A stretch of 64,000 bases of DNA from Lachnospira rogosae (GTDB taxonomy: Bacteria > Bacillota > Clostridia > Lachnospirales > Lachnospiraceae): NCBI RefSeq assembly GCF_040096455.1, contig NZ_JBBMER010000010.1, positions 23,316-87,315 of the forward strand, read 5' to 3'. The notes under the pieces were generated by a model. The model had not been told where the DNA came from, did no database searches, and worked only from the letters and a program-made list of their open reading frames with translations. A program made the translations under genes and the position numbers. Below are positions 1 to 8,556 of this stretch, piece after piece (within the stretch, counting starts at the first letter, position 1; each line of letters opens with the position of its first letter).

Positions 1-1130
1 ATAAGCTGCATATGGATCCTTTTGAAATAAGATTTAAAAACATAGTTAAGGAGGGCGATGTAATGCCTGCTTACTATGGTCAGGTAAATACAAGCTGTGC
101 GCTTGACAGATGCTTAGCAAAGGTTAAAGAGATGATTAAATGGGATGAGAAGTATCCTATGAGAAAGATATCTGATACGAAGGCACGTTTTGTCGGAATG
201 GGTATGGCTATGCAGGGCTCTGGTATATCAGGTGTGGATGTGGGAAGTGCCACACTTAAGCTTAATGATGAGGGTGTGTATACAATGAATATCGGTGCTG
301 CTGATATGGGAACAGGCTGTGATACAATACTTGCACAGATTGCTGCGGAGGTGCTTGAGTGCAGTACTGATGACATAAGTGTATTCGGTGCTGATACTGA
401 TATATCACCTTATGATTCAGGATCATATGCATCAAGTACAACATATGTTACCGGAAAGGCTGTTGAGAACTGTGCCTTAGAGCTAAGAAACAGAATCGAA
501 AGTCTTGGAGCAAAGCTTATAGGCTGTGATAAGAGTGAGGTTACATTTGACGGAAGCTGTGTAAGCTGTGAGGCTGGAGAGCACAAGGGTGCATCAGTAA
601 GTCTTTGTGATATAGCAACAGCTTCTATGTGTGGCAATGATATGGCACTTTCTGTTACTAATACACATACATCACCTATTTCACCACCACCATTTATGGT
701 AGGTGCAGCTGAGGTTGAAGTTGACCTTGTTACAGGCGAAAGCAGGGTTGTAGAATATGATGCATGCGTTGACTGTGGAACACCGGTTAATCCTAATCTT
801 GCAAGAGTACAGGCAGAAGGCGGAATCCTTCAGGGAATTGGTATGGCAATGTCTGAAAATATCACATATTCTGATAAGGGAAAGCTTTATGAGAACTCAT
901 TCCTGCAATATAAGATACCATCAAGGATGGATATTGGACATATTAATGTTGAGTTTGAAAGCAGCTTTGAGAATGCTGGGCCATTTGGTGCTAAGTCAAT
1001 AGGAGAGGTTGTAATAAATACACCACTTCCGGCTGTGACAGATGCACTAAGCCACGCAGCAGGAAAGAGGTTCTATGAGCTGCCTATAACACCGGAGCAG
1101 ATTGCGATGGCGAGGGCAGAGAATAATTAG
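1..1130 (+). CDS. Molybdenum hydroxylase (xanthine dehydrogenase/aldehyde oxidase family) large subunit, 5'-truncated by the window edge
   Basis: The reading frame is open from base 3, so the true start lies before the window; an internal ATG at 12 is not the start. The translation opens with KLHMDPFEIRFKN, which matches the interior of the molybdopterin-binding subunit of xanthine dehydrogenase-type enzymes. A glycine-rich segment containing DMGTGCDTILAQIAAEVL corresponds to a cofactor-binding stretch of the family. Near the C terminus GPFGAKSIGEV carries the glutamate that acts as general base in these hydroxylases. The family hydroxylates purines or aldehydes using a molybdenum cofactor with partner FeS and FAD subunits; those partners would be upstream and are not visible. 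Substrate cannot be told from this fragment. A terminator hairpin follows at about 1163. Confidence 0.85.
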   Translation, partial: KLHMDPFEIRFKNIVKEGDVMPAYYGQVNTSCALDRCLAKVKEMIKWDEKYPMRKISDTKARFVGMGMAMQGSGISGVDVGSATLKLNDEGVYTMNIGAADMGTGCDTILAQIAAEVLECSTDDISVFGADTDISPYDSGSYASSTTYVTGKAVENCALELRNRIESLGAKLIGCDKSEVTFDGSCVSCEAGEHKGASVSLCDIATASMCGNDMALSVTNTHTSPISPPPFMVGAAEVEVDLVTGESRVVEYDACVDCGTPVNPNLARVQAEGGILQGIGMAMSENITYSDKGKLYENSFLQYKIPSRMDIGHINVEFESSFENAGPFGAKSIGEVVINTPLPAVTDALSHAAGKRFYELPITPEQIAMARAENN

Positions 1131-1162
1131 GATTATAACAAAGATAAGATAAAAGATAAGAT

Positions 1163-1207
1163 GGCACGATTTATTTCTGGATAAAGGGAATGGTCGTGCT
1201 GTTTTTT
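1163..1207 (+). terminator. Probable rho-independent terminator after the molybdenum hydroxylase gene
   Basis: GCACGA (1164-1169) pairs with TCGTGC (1194-1199) and is followed by a run of six T (1202-1207). The loop of 24 bases is long but the T run and the position just after the stop codon support termination. Confidence 0.6.
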
Positions 1208-1229
1208 ATGTTTATAAATAAAGTAAAAG

Positions 1230-1415
1230 CTTGAAGAAATGGACAAAATGAGTGAAAATAGTTTTGAAGAAACAGTCATAATGAGCAAAAATAATCTTGA
1301 AGAAACGGACAAAATACGCCAAAACAACTTTGAAGAAATGGGCAAAATGAGTGAAAATAATCTTGAAGAAACGGTCAAAATAAGAGATAATAATATTGAA
1401 GAAAGTTATATTATA
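1230..1415. repeat. Degenerate 33-bp tandem repeat, five full units plus a partial sixth
   Basis: Units begin at 1230, 1263, 1296, 1329 and 1362, each 33 bases, and a partial unit starts at 1395. Each begins [C/T]TTGAAGAAA and ends near AAAAATAAT. The period is a multiple of three and units lack stops, so several frames stay open. The forward frame from an ATG at 1239 gives an 11-residue repeat of the type (L/F)EE(T/M)xKMSENN over about 63 codons, but there is no convincing ribosome site. Coding status is unknown. This tract and its flanks fill the 1131-1503 gap. Confidence 0.85.
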
Positions 1416-1503
1416 ATATGTATTATATAAAGAAATCAGGGGTGCTTTTAGCACGGTAAAGAATAATGACAATGATATAGTATAGTTCTGAAAGGGGAAG
1501 ACT

Positions 1504-2835
1504 ATGAATTTTAAAAGAAAAGTATATAGTAGATTGTTAGAATGGAAGGAAAAGTATTCGGATAAATATGCGGTGTTGTTAGAGGGGGCGAGACGAGTTG
1601 GTAAGTCTACAATCGCCCAAAGCTTTGGAGAAAATGAATATGACTCGTGTATTCTTATTGATTTTTCAAAAGCAACAGCTAATATATTGGAGTGTTTTGA
1701 TGATATAGCAAATCTAAATATATTTTTTTTAAGATTGCAGGCGGAAACAGGTATAACATTATATGAGCATAAATCGCTGATTATATTTGATGAAGTCCAG
1801 CTATTCCCGAAAGCAAGACAGGCAATAAAACATCTTGTTGCAGATGGAAGATACAGTTATCTGGAAACTGGTTCACTAATATCCATAAAGAAAAATGTAA
1901 AGGATATTTTAATTCCATCGGAGGAAATGAAAATACAGGTGTATCCAATGGATTATCAGGAGTTCTGTGATGCAACGGGGGGAAACTATGAACTTCTTTG
2001 TCAGATATACAATACAGGTAAGGCTATTGGACAGCCAACTAATCGTAAACTGATGAGAGATTTAAGAATATATATGGCAGTAGGTGGTATGCCTCAGGCA
2101 GTTGAAGCTTATATAGAGGGTAAGAATTTCTCGGAAATTGATATGGTCAAAAGACAGATTATATCATTGTATGAAGAAGATTTTAAAAAGATTGATGGTT
2201 CTGGAAGAATCTCTGCGTTATATCACTCAATTCCGGCACAACTTGCAAAGGATTCAAAAAAATACAGGATTACTGCGGCAATAGGAAAGAAGAATAATTC
2301 AAAAACAGAAGAATTATTGTATGAGCTGATTGATTCAAAGACTGTCTTACCTTGTTATAATTCAACTGATCCAAGGGTAAGCCTGACAGATACAAAGGAC
2401 TTTGACAGTTATAAATTGTATCTGTCGGATACTGGATTATTTATTACATTAATGTTTATAGACCGTCCAGTCACAGAAAATAATGTATATGCGAAGCTGC
2501 TTTCTGATAAGCTGCCAGCTAATCTTGGCTATTTATATGAGAATCTTATTGCACAGATGATTACAGCAGCGGGAAGGGAACTTTATTATCACACTTGGGA
2601 AAAAGACAAAAGCACACATTATTATGAGGTTGACTTTCTGATTTCTGAGGGAAGTAAAGTAAATGCCTTTGAAATTAAGTCATCAGGGGCAGGAAAGCAC
2701 GAATCTATAAAACAGTTTTATAAAAAATTTTCAAAGAATGTAAGTAAGATATATTTAATATCACAAAAAGATGTTGGAAAAGAAGAAAATTTAATGCTGA
2801 AACCATTTTATTTAATGCCATTTCTCATAAAGTAG
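1504..2835 (+). CDS. AAA-type ATP-binding protein with DUF4143 C-terminal domain
   Basis: 443 residues. A Walker A loop GARRVGKS lies at about residues 28-35 and a Walker B IIFDEVQ at about 93-99, as in the AAA_14 family. The C-terminal half ends with VDFLIS...NAFEIKSS, the D-(x)n-ExK signature of the restriction-endonuclease-like fold often seen in DUF4143 proteins. These ATPases are widespread in gut Firmicutes and Bacteroidetes and their cellular role is not established; a mobile or defence-like role has been suggested only by distribution. A weak AAGGGGAAG ribosome site precedes the ATG. It stands alone, downstream of the 33-bp repeat tract and before a separate two-component/ABC operon. 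Confidence 0.85.
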   Translation: MNFKRKVYSRLLEWKEKYSDKYAVLLEGARRVGKSTIAQSFGENEYDSCILIDFSKATANILECFDDIANLNIFFLRLQAETGITLYEHKSLIIFDEVQLFPKARQAIKHLVADGRYSYLETGSLISIKKNVKDILIPSEEMKIQVYPMDYQEFCDATGGNYELLCQIYNTGKAIGQPTNRKLMRDLRIYMAVGGMPQAVEAYIEGKNFSEIDMVKRQIISLYEEDFKKIDGSGRISALYHSIPAQLAKDSKKYRITAAIGKKNNSKTEELLYELIDSKTVLPCYNSTDPRVSLTDTKDFDSYKLYLSDTGLFITLMFIDRPVTENNVYAKLLSDKLPANLGYLYENLIAQMITAAGRELYYHTWEKDKSTHYYEVDFLISEGSKVNAFEIKSSGAGKHESIKQFYKKFSKNVSKIYLISQKDVGKEENLMLKPFYLMPFLIK

Positions 2836-2873
2836 ATGACTATTTTACATTATAAAATACAGGAGTAAAAATT

Positions 2874-3638
2874 ATGCCTAATATATTAATTGTAGAAGAT
2901 GATATAAATATTAATAACCTTCTTTGTGAGGTGCTTATGAAGGCTGGTTATACGTGTGAACAGGCATTTTCAGGAACAGAAGCAAAGCTGCTTCTTAATA
3001 TAAAAGAAAAGGCTTATACGCTTGTACTGCTTGACTTAATGCTGCCTGGTGCAAGTGGTGAAGAGGTTTTAAAAGAAATAAGAAAACATGGAAGGCTTCC
3101 GGTGATTGTGCTGACTGCAAAGGATAGTATAGATGATAAAATCGGAGTGCTGACGGACGGAGCAGATGATTATATAACAAAGCCCTTTGAGATTAGAGAG
3201 GTACTGGCACGTATTCAGGTGCAGCTTCGTCATATAGAGGTGGAAACAAAAGGTGCAGCAGAGGTGGAAACGAAGGTAGAAGCAGAGGCAGAAACAGAAG
3301 TAAAAACAAAGGCTGGTATACAAAAAGGACAAGGCAGCGGAAGGCTTGAGTTCAGGGATATGGTGCTTACACGCTCTACCTTTGAGGTAAGTATCGGTGG
3401 CAGGGTGCTTCCTAAGATTACAAAACAGGAATTCGCAATACTGGAATTACTGCTTAAAAACCCGAAGCAGGTGTTTAGCAAGGAGGATATATTCGAATAT
3501 GCGTGGGATGAGCCATATATGGGTGAAACAAAGACTCTTGATGTGCATATAAGCAATATCAGGAAGAAAATAAAGACCGTTACATCTGATGAATATATAG
3601 AAACAATCTGGGGGATTGGATATCGCCTGCATGAATAA
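2874..3638 (+). CDS. OmpR/PhoB-family response regulator with unusual charged linker
   Basis: 254 residues. Receiver domain (about 1-120): acidic pair EDD near the N terminus, phospho-acceptor Asp54 in LLDLMLPG, and Lys in the YITKPFE motif. A winged-helix output domain (about 160-254) ends with the usual ETIWGIGYRLHE. Between them is a low-complexity Glu/Lys/Thr/Ala segment (about residues 122-150) built of VETK/VEAE/TEVK-like steps, longer than the linker usual for the family. The gene heads an operon with an ABC exporter and a kinase (to 6474), so it probably activates that transporter in response to an antimicrobial or envelope signal; this last point is inference from layout. Confidence 0.92.
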   Translation: MPNILIVEDDININNLLCEVLMKAGYTCEQAFSGTEAKLLLNIKEKAYTLVLLDLMLPGASGEEVLKEIRKHGRLPVIVLTAKDSIDDKIGVLTDGADDYITKPFEIREVLARIQVQLRHIEVETKGAAEVETKVEAEAETEVKTKAGIQKGQGSGRLEFRDMVLTRSTFEVSIGGRVLPKITKQEFAILELLLKNPKQVFSKEDIFEYAWDEPYMGETKTLDVHISNIRKKIKTVTSDEYIETIWGIGYRLHE

Positions 3639-3722
3639 TTTACTCTTTTTTTACTATTTATTTGCGATTGATTAGGATTTATTTTTTATGATAAGAGCAG
3701 TTAAGAAAAGGAGGAAAAAGCT

Positions 3723-4640
3723 TTGAGTGAATTATTATTGCAGACAAGGAATCTGACTAAGCAGTATGGCAGACACAGGGCGGTTGATGATGTAAATATG
3801 CACATTAAAAAGGGTGCGATATATGGCTTTATTGGAAGAAATGGAGCCGGTAAAACGACCTGTCTTAAGATGATTAGCGGATTGTCAACACCGTCTTATG
3901 GCGAAATAGAAATGTTTGGGTATAAGGGAAAGGACTTACAAAAGGTACGTTCAAGAGTAGGGTGTCTTATAGAAGCTCCCGGACTTTATGGCAATATGTC
4001 GGCATATGACAATCTGAACATTAAATGTAAGCTTACAGGGATTAAGAAAAAAGGATATATAGATGAGCTGTTAAAAACAGTGGGCCTTGATACTGTTGGA
4101 GAAAAGAAAACAAAGCATTATTCGCTTGGAATGAAGCAGCGCTTAGGAATTGCTCTTGCACTTGTAGGCGAGCCTGACCTGCTTATTCTTGATGAGCCGA
4201 TTAATGGACTTGATCCGCAGGGAATAGTGGAGGTGCGTGAAACCATCCAGAAGCTTGCTAAGGAGCGAGGTATGACAATATGTATTTCAAGTCATATTCT
4301 GGAGGAATTATCAAAGATTGCTACAGATTATGGCATTATTCATAATGGATGCCTTGTGCAGGAGCTTACAAGAGAAGAGCTTATGAAAAAATGCAGTGAG
4401 CGTATAGAGCTTACACTTGATAATCCTAAGCAGGCTATTCCTGTGCTTGATGATATGGGCTTTAGCAGCTATCAGGTTATAGATAAAGAACATATTCATA
4501 TATTTGAAAGACTGGGAGAAAGTGCCAGGCTGAATATGGAGCTTGCAAAGGCGGGAATTCCAGTTAAGGGAATATCTATTACAAGTGAAGAACTTGAGAA
4601 TTATTTCTTAAGGCTTACAGGGGGTGACAATCGTGCTTAA
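3723..4640 (+). CDS. ABC transporter ATP-binding protein (BcrA-like, exporter type)
   Basis: 305 residues with a TTG start chosen because an AGGAGG-like site (about 3710-3715) lies eight bases upstream. Walker A GRNGAGKTT is at about residues 38-46, the signature YSLGMKQR at about 132-139, and Walker B LLILDEP near 153-159, followed by a D-loop. The C-terminal ~80 residues resemble the accessory region of BcrA/lantibiotic-immunity ATPases. It overlaps the start of the permease gene, a sign of translational coupling. Likely energises export of, or self-protection against, a peptide antibiotic; the substrate is not shown by the sequence. Confidence 0.92.
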   Translation: MSELLLQTRNLTKQYGRHRAVDDVNMHIKKGAIYGFIGRNGAGKTTCLKMISGLSTPSYGEIEMFGYKGKDLQKVRSRVGCLIEAPGLYGNMSAYDNLNIKCKLTGIKKKGYIDELLKTVGLDTVGEKKTKHYSLGMKQRLGIALALVGEPDLLILDEPINGLDPQGIVEVRETIQKLAKERGMTICISSHILEELSKIATDYGIIHNGCLVQELTREELMKKCSERIELTLDNPKQAIPVLDDMGFSSYQVIDKEHIHIFERLGESARLNMELAKAGIPVKGISITSEELENYFLRLTGGDNRA

Positions 4641-5571
4641 TATGATAAAGATGGATGTATACAGAATGTTTCGTACAAAGAGTATGTATGTAATATGGAT
4701 TATATTGCTGGCATCAGCACTGCTTACCTCATTTCTTTCAAAAATAGATTATGATGCAGTTAATAAAGAGTGGGAGAGGCAGCAGGCAGTAGAAAGTCAG
4801 ACAGATATAGATGGTCAGACAGTTGATGTGGTAAATGCACAAGACATAGAGGAACAACAGGCAGATAACAGCAACAAGGAACAGCTTTCGCAGCAGAATA
4901 CAGATAATGTCAATATTGGTATGAGTGTGGAATTACCTACGGAGCCAGGGAAGAAGGTTACGGTAATGGATGTTTTCTTTTCTAATGCACAGGGAAAGTT
5001 TTATGCACTTTTTCTTGTAATATTTGCGGTTATGTTTGCAACAGCAGATATTAAGAGCGGTTATATTAAGAATATTGGTGGACAGGTGTCACAAAGGGGG
5101 ATGCTTATTGTTTCAAGGGCAGTTGCGCTTGCCTTATTTACAGCAATTACCTTTGCAGGGATATTTGTATTCCAGGCAGCAGCGAATATGCTTGCGTTTA
5201 AATGTGTGGTGTGGGGTAACTGGAAAGAGATTATACCTTATTTCTTAACAGAACTTATGCTTCATTATGCGTTTGTGTTAATATGTATGGCGATAGCAGT
5301 TATAATTAAGAATAATGTTATAAGCATGACATTATCGGTATGTCTTACCATGAATATAATGAGCATTGTGTATGCCCTTATAGATTATGTGGGCAATAGA
5401 GTGGGACTTCATAACTTCAATATATATAAGTATACAGTAACTGGAAGGATGGCAATGCTTCCTATGAATGCAGGCAGGGACGATGTTATTAGTTCAATGT
5501 GTGTGGCAGCCACATTTATTGTTATAATGCTGTCATTAAGCAGTTATATTTTTCAGAAAAGGGATATTTAG
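4633..5571 (+). CDS. ABC-2 type transporter permease
   Basis: 312 residues using GTG at 4633, which has AGGGGGTGA five bases upstream; an in-frame GTG at 4624 lies inside that site and is less likely. The protein has one N-terminal membrane helix (about 15-35), then a hydrophilic, Gln/Asn/Asp-rich extracytoplasmic loop of about 75 residues, then about five further hydrophobic segments. This is the ABC-2 arrangement used by lantibiotic/bacitracin-type exporters. It overlaps the ATPase gene by eight bases and is followed three bases later by a histidine kinase, so the four genes form one operon. The ligand is unknown. Confidence 0.88.
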   Translation: MLNMIKMDVYRMFRTKSMYVIWIILLASALLTSFLSKIDYDAVNKEWERQQAVESQTDIDGQTVDVVNAQDIEEQQADNSNKEQLSQQNTDNVNIGMSVELPTEPGKKVTVMDVFFSNAQGKFYALFLVIFAVMFATADIKSGYIKNIGGQVSQRGMLIVSRAVALALFTAITFAGIFVFQAAANMLAFKCVVWGNWKEIIPYFLTELMLHYAFVLICMAIAVIIKNNVISMTLSVCLTMNIMSIVYALIDYVGNRVGLHNFNIYKYTVTGRMAMLPMNAGRDDVISSMCVAATFIVIMLSLSSYIFQKRDI

Positions 5572-5574
5572 AGA

Positions 5575-6474
5575 ATGAGGATTATTATTGGAATATTAGC
5601 AGTAATAATTATTATACAGGCATTTATTATGTGGAAATACCAGCGGCAGATTAAGGACATCTGCCGCCAGTTGTCGTTTCTTATGGAACATGATAGTAAC
5701 AAGCTGATTCAACGTGAAATAGATATGGGAGGAATAGGTGAGCTTTCAGATAAATTGAATGAACTACTTGACCTGCGTAAAAAAGAAAGAAACGAGTACA
5801 GAAAAAAAGAAGAGCTGATAGCAGACACATATACTAATCTTTCACACGATATAAGGACACCGCTTACATCGCTGGATGGGTATTTCCAGCTTATAGAGGA
5901 ATGTGACAATATAGATGACCAGAGGAGATATCTTGATATAATCAGAGAAAGGCTTAACAGCCTCAATGAAATGCTGGAGGAACTTTTTACATTCACTAAG
6001 CTGAAAAATGATTCGTATAAGCTGGAGCTTACGGATTGTTGTATGAACAGAATATTAAAAGAAACTGTCTTTTCTTATTATGATGAATGGAAGAAGCAGG
6101 GCATCTGCCCGGATATTAGTATTACTGAGGAAATGCTGTATATATCAGGTAATAAGCAGGGCTTAAGGAGAGTTATACAGAATGTCATAAAAAATGGTCT
6201 TGATCATGGGGAAAAGAATATAAGTATCAAGCTTACCCGTGAGGATAATCACGCCTTGCTTAAAATCAGCAATTATACAGAACATCCTGAAAATATTGAC
6301 TTAAGCCATGTGTTTGAGCGTTTTTATAAAGCGGATGTTGCAAGAGGCAGAGCCTCAACCGGACTGGGTTTATCTATTGCAAAAGAGCTTGTGGAGCGTA
6401 TGAATGGAGATATAAGTGCAAGAATACAGGGAAATGATTTTATTATTGAGATAAAAGTTCCGCTTGTGGTATAA
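5575..6474 (+). CDS. Sensor histidine kinase (HisKA/HATPase_c), short sensor
   Basis: 299 residues. One strong N-terminal membrane helix (about 2-19) with almost no extracytoplasmic loop, then a HAMP-like/coiled linker, the phospho-accepting His91 in NLSHDIRTPLTSLDGY, an N box around NVIKNGLDHG, and a G box STGLGLSIAKE. Kinases with so little external sequence often sense through their membrane part or through the partner ABC transporter, as known for Bce-type systems. Its start codon follows the permease stop by three bases. Expected partner: the regulator at 2874. Confidence 0.92.
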   Translation: MRIIIGILAVIIIIQAFIMWKYQRQIKDICRQLSFLMEHDSNKLIQREIDMGGIGELSDKLNELLDLRKKERNEYRKKEELIADTYTNLSHDIRTPLTSLDGYFQLIEECDNIDDQRRYLDIIRERLNSLNEMLEELFTFTKLKNDSYKLELTDCCMNRILKETVFSYYDEWKKQGICPDISITEEMLYISGNKQGLRRVIQNVIKNGLDHGEKNISIKLTREDNHALLKISNYTEHPENIDLSHVFERFYKADVARGRASTGLGLSIAKELVERMNGDISARIQGNDFIIEIKVPLVV

Positions 6475-6497
6475 CGAACACAATAGTGCTCATCTTA

Positions 6498-6517
6498 AAA
6501 GTTCCTTACGGAACTTT
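6498..6517. repeat. Short perfect inverted repeat after the kinase gene
   Basis: AAAGTTCC, loop TTAC, GGAACTTT. It could end transcription of the operon, but only three T residues follow the stem, so I call it an inverted repeat rather than a firm terminator. Confidence 0.5.
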
Positions 6518-6548
6518 GTATGTGCGCTGAAAAGCTGTGCAAATATTG

Positions 6549-6557
6549 TGGTATAAT
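6549..6557 (+). promoter_or_regulatory. Extended -10 promoter element before the diguanylate cyclase gene
   Basis: TGGTATAAT matches the extended -10 consensus TGnTATAAT. No good -35 is present 17 bases upstream, as is usual for extended -10 promoters. It lies about 170 bases before the proposed start at 6728. Confidence 0.45.
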
Positions 6558-6727
6558 ATGTATGAAAAAATAATAAAAATATTATACTACGCATTGATAA
6601 AAAAATAACAAAGTGATATAAATGTAAAAGAAACAGGGGCTGTTACGGAGAAATTATATATAGAATATGCTGATTCGTTTAATGAATGGGGAATACTACA
6701 AGTTCAATAATAAAGGGAGACATGCGC

Positions 6728-8083
6728 ATGAAAAATATAAAAGAAATAGGGGATTTTTTTATAAATCTGAATGAATATGTATATGCAACAGATATAGAAA
6801 CCAATGAGATTGTATATATGAATCATAAAGCATTGGAAGCGTATGGCTTGGAATCAATAGAGGATATAAAAGGCCTGAAGTGCTATGAGGTATTACAAAA
6901 AGCTTCTGTTAAATGTGGAATGTGCAACAACAGCAGGCTTCTGCCTGGAGCCTTTGATGAATGGCGTTATTATAATCCTGTATTAGATAAGTATATGATA
7001 ATAAAGGATACACTGATAGAGGGCGAAGGGAACAGAAAGTACAGGCTGGAAATAGGCATAGATATAAGTGAGGAGCTTGCACAGGATAAGCTTATCCAGA
7101 AGTATAGAGAAACTGAGGCTCTTGTCAATGAGGGCTTAAGAGTGGCACTTGCAGCAGATACACCTGATGAAACGATAAGCACACTTCTTGGGTATATAGG
7201 TAAAGCACTTAGTGGAGAAAGAACCTATATATTTGAAAAGAATATATATGGAAGAGATGATAATACATATGAGTGGACGGCAGAGGGAATAAGTCCGAAG
7301 AAGGATAATCTTCAGAATCTGCCGCCAGAGGTATGTGCTAACTGGTATAAGTGTTTTGAAAAAGGCGGAAACATCGTAATTCAGGATATTGAAGAAATAA
7401 AGGATAGTGATCCCCTGCAATATGATAATTTAAAAAGACAAGGTGTTCATTCAATAATTGCAATTCCTATATATAACGAAGGAAATGTTGTTGCATTTAT
7501 GGGAATAGGCAATCCGCCACTGCTTACACTTAAATATGCCTTAAGTATACTTGAGATTATGGGAGCTTTTATTATATCGTGTATAAAGCGCAGGAATACG
7601 ATAAGAAAGCTTGAGAATATGAGCTATAAGGATGCCCTGACTAATATAGGAAACCGCTTTGCAATGAGTGCATGTGTAGATAATATAGATAAAAAACAAA
7701 GTATAGGCGTTGTATATTGTGATGTTACAGGACTTAAGTATGTGAATGATACGATGGGACACGAGGCTGGTGACAGACTTATTCTAAATGCATGTGCATG
7801 TCTTACGGATGTGTTTGGAGAAGATAGGGTGTTCCGTATAGGTGGTGATGAATTCCTTGTAATCTGTACACAGATAGACGAGAATACATTAATAAAGCAT
7901 ATAACAGAGTTAAAAGAACTAATGAAAGAGCGTTCTGTGAATATGGCAGCCGGTGTTATCTGGAGGGAGAACGTAATAACAGGCTTTGATGAAATGCTGC
8001 GTGAATCTGAGGAACGGATGTATGCTGATAAAGCACAATATTATAAAGAAAAAGGTGTTGAACGCAGAAAAGGACGGGCATAG
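6728..8083 (+). CDS. Diguanylate cyclase with PAS and GAF sensor domains
   Basis: 451 residues from ATG 6728, which has AGGGAGA seven bases upstream; an in-frame ATG at 6686 lacks a site. Domains in order: an N-terminal PAS domain with a Cys-rich segment (LKCYEVLQ ... KCGMCNNS), a GAF-like domain (about 130-290), and a C-terminal GGDEF domain with DALTNIGNR, the metal-binding YCDVTGLKYVND, and an intact RIGGDEF (about 370-376), so it should be catalytically active in making cyclic di-GMP. There is no membrane segment, so it senses a cytoplasmic signal. No inhibitory RxxD site is obvious before GGDEF. No c-di-GMP effector is visible nearby. Confidence 0.9.
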   Translation: MKNIKEIGDFFINLNEYVYATDIETNEIVYMNHKALEAYGLESIEDIKGLKCYEVLQKASVKCGMCNNSRLLPGAFDEWRYYNPVLDKYMIIKDTLIEGEGNRKYRLEIGIDISEELAQDKLIQKYRETEALVNEGLRVALAADTPDETISTLLGYIGKALSGERTYIFEKNIYGRDDNTYEWTAEGISPKKDNLQNLPPEVCANWYKCFEKGGNIVIQDIEEIKDSDPLQYDNLKRQGVHSIIAIPIYNEGNVVAFMGIGNPPLLTLKYALSILEIMGAFIISCIKRRNTIRKLENMSYKDALTNIGNRFAMSACVDNIDKKQSIGVVYCDVTGLKYVNDTMGHEAGDRLILNACACLTDVFGEDRVFRIGGDEFLVICTQIDENTLIKHITELKELMKERSVNMAAGVIWRENVITGFDEMLRESEERMYADKAQYYKEKGVERRKGRA

Positions 8084-8159
8084 CAGGACTAAAGCAATAC
8101 ATGTAACACAATAACAGGAAATTTTGTGATAAATTATAATAAATAATACAGCTTAATTA

Positions 8160-8188
8160 TTGACATTTTAAGATCAATTATATACAAT
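8160..8188 (+). promoter_or_regulatory. Promoter of the ileS T-box transcript
   Basis: TTGACA at 8160-8165, 17-base spacer, TACAAT at 8183-8188. The predicted start point, near 8195, falls just before the first T-box helix. Confidence 0.75.
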
Positions 8189-8197
8189 CACATTATC

Positions 8198-8471
8198 TGC
8201 GATGACGAAGACAGTAGATTATGAAAGAAAGCAATAGCGAGCCGGGAGGGTGGAAGCCGGTGTGAGTAGAGCATAGTTGAATATCACTTCCAAGCATCCT
8301 TGCAGAACTTTGTAGTATGATATTATTGGTAAAATTATGGATGGTATTATATTACGAAAAGTAAGTAAGGACGGTAATCCTACCGTTACAAGGGACGCAT
8401 ATGATGGTATGTCGTAATTGATATAGGTTAAGTTGATTCAGCCCCTGTCGTATTACGGCAGGGGCTTTTTT
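8198..8471 (+). promoter_or_regulatory. T-box leader (tRNA-Ile-responsive) controlling ileS
   Basis: The 473-base gap before ileS contains stem I hallmarks: GATGACGAAG followed by the AGTAG motif, then AGCGAGCCGGGAGGGTGG with its partner AAGCCGG. A specifier-loop candidate GAATATCACTTCC presents ATC (8283-8285), an isoleucine codon. TGGT elements able to pair with the tRNA ACCA end lie at about 8342 and 8405; I could not fix which forms the antiterminator bulge. The element ends in a strong terminator: GCCCCTGTCG (8441-8450), loop TATTA, CGGCAGGGGC, then T run. Uncharged tRNA-Ile is expected to prevent termination and raise ileS expression. Confidence 0.88.
8441..8471 (+). terminator. Conditional terminator of the ileS T-box
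   Basis: Ten-pair stem with one G-U (8441-8450 / 8456-8465), five-base loop and seven T (8465-8471). It is the regulated terminator of the T-box leader. Confidence 0.85.
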
Positions 8472-8556
8472 GCATATGTAACGACATTTGTTACAGCACC
8501 AATAAAGCAAGCTGATATCGTTACGATTAAGTAAATGATTTGAAAGGAGTAACACA

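Noticed and set aside
1133..1472. Minus-strand frames across the 33-bp repeat
   Set aside because: They are open only because the repeat has no stops in several frames; they lack ribosome sites and overlap the terminator region.
6686..6727. Earlier start for the diguanylate cyclase
   Set aside because: The ATG at 6686 has no ribosome site, while 6728 has AGGGAGA at the right distance.
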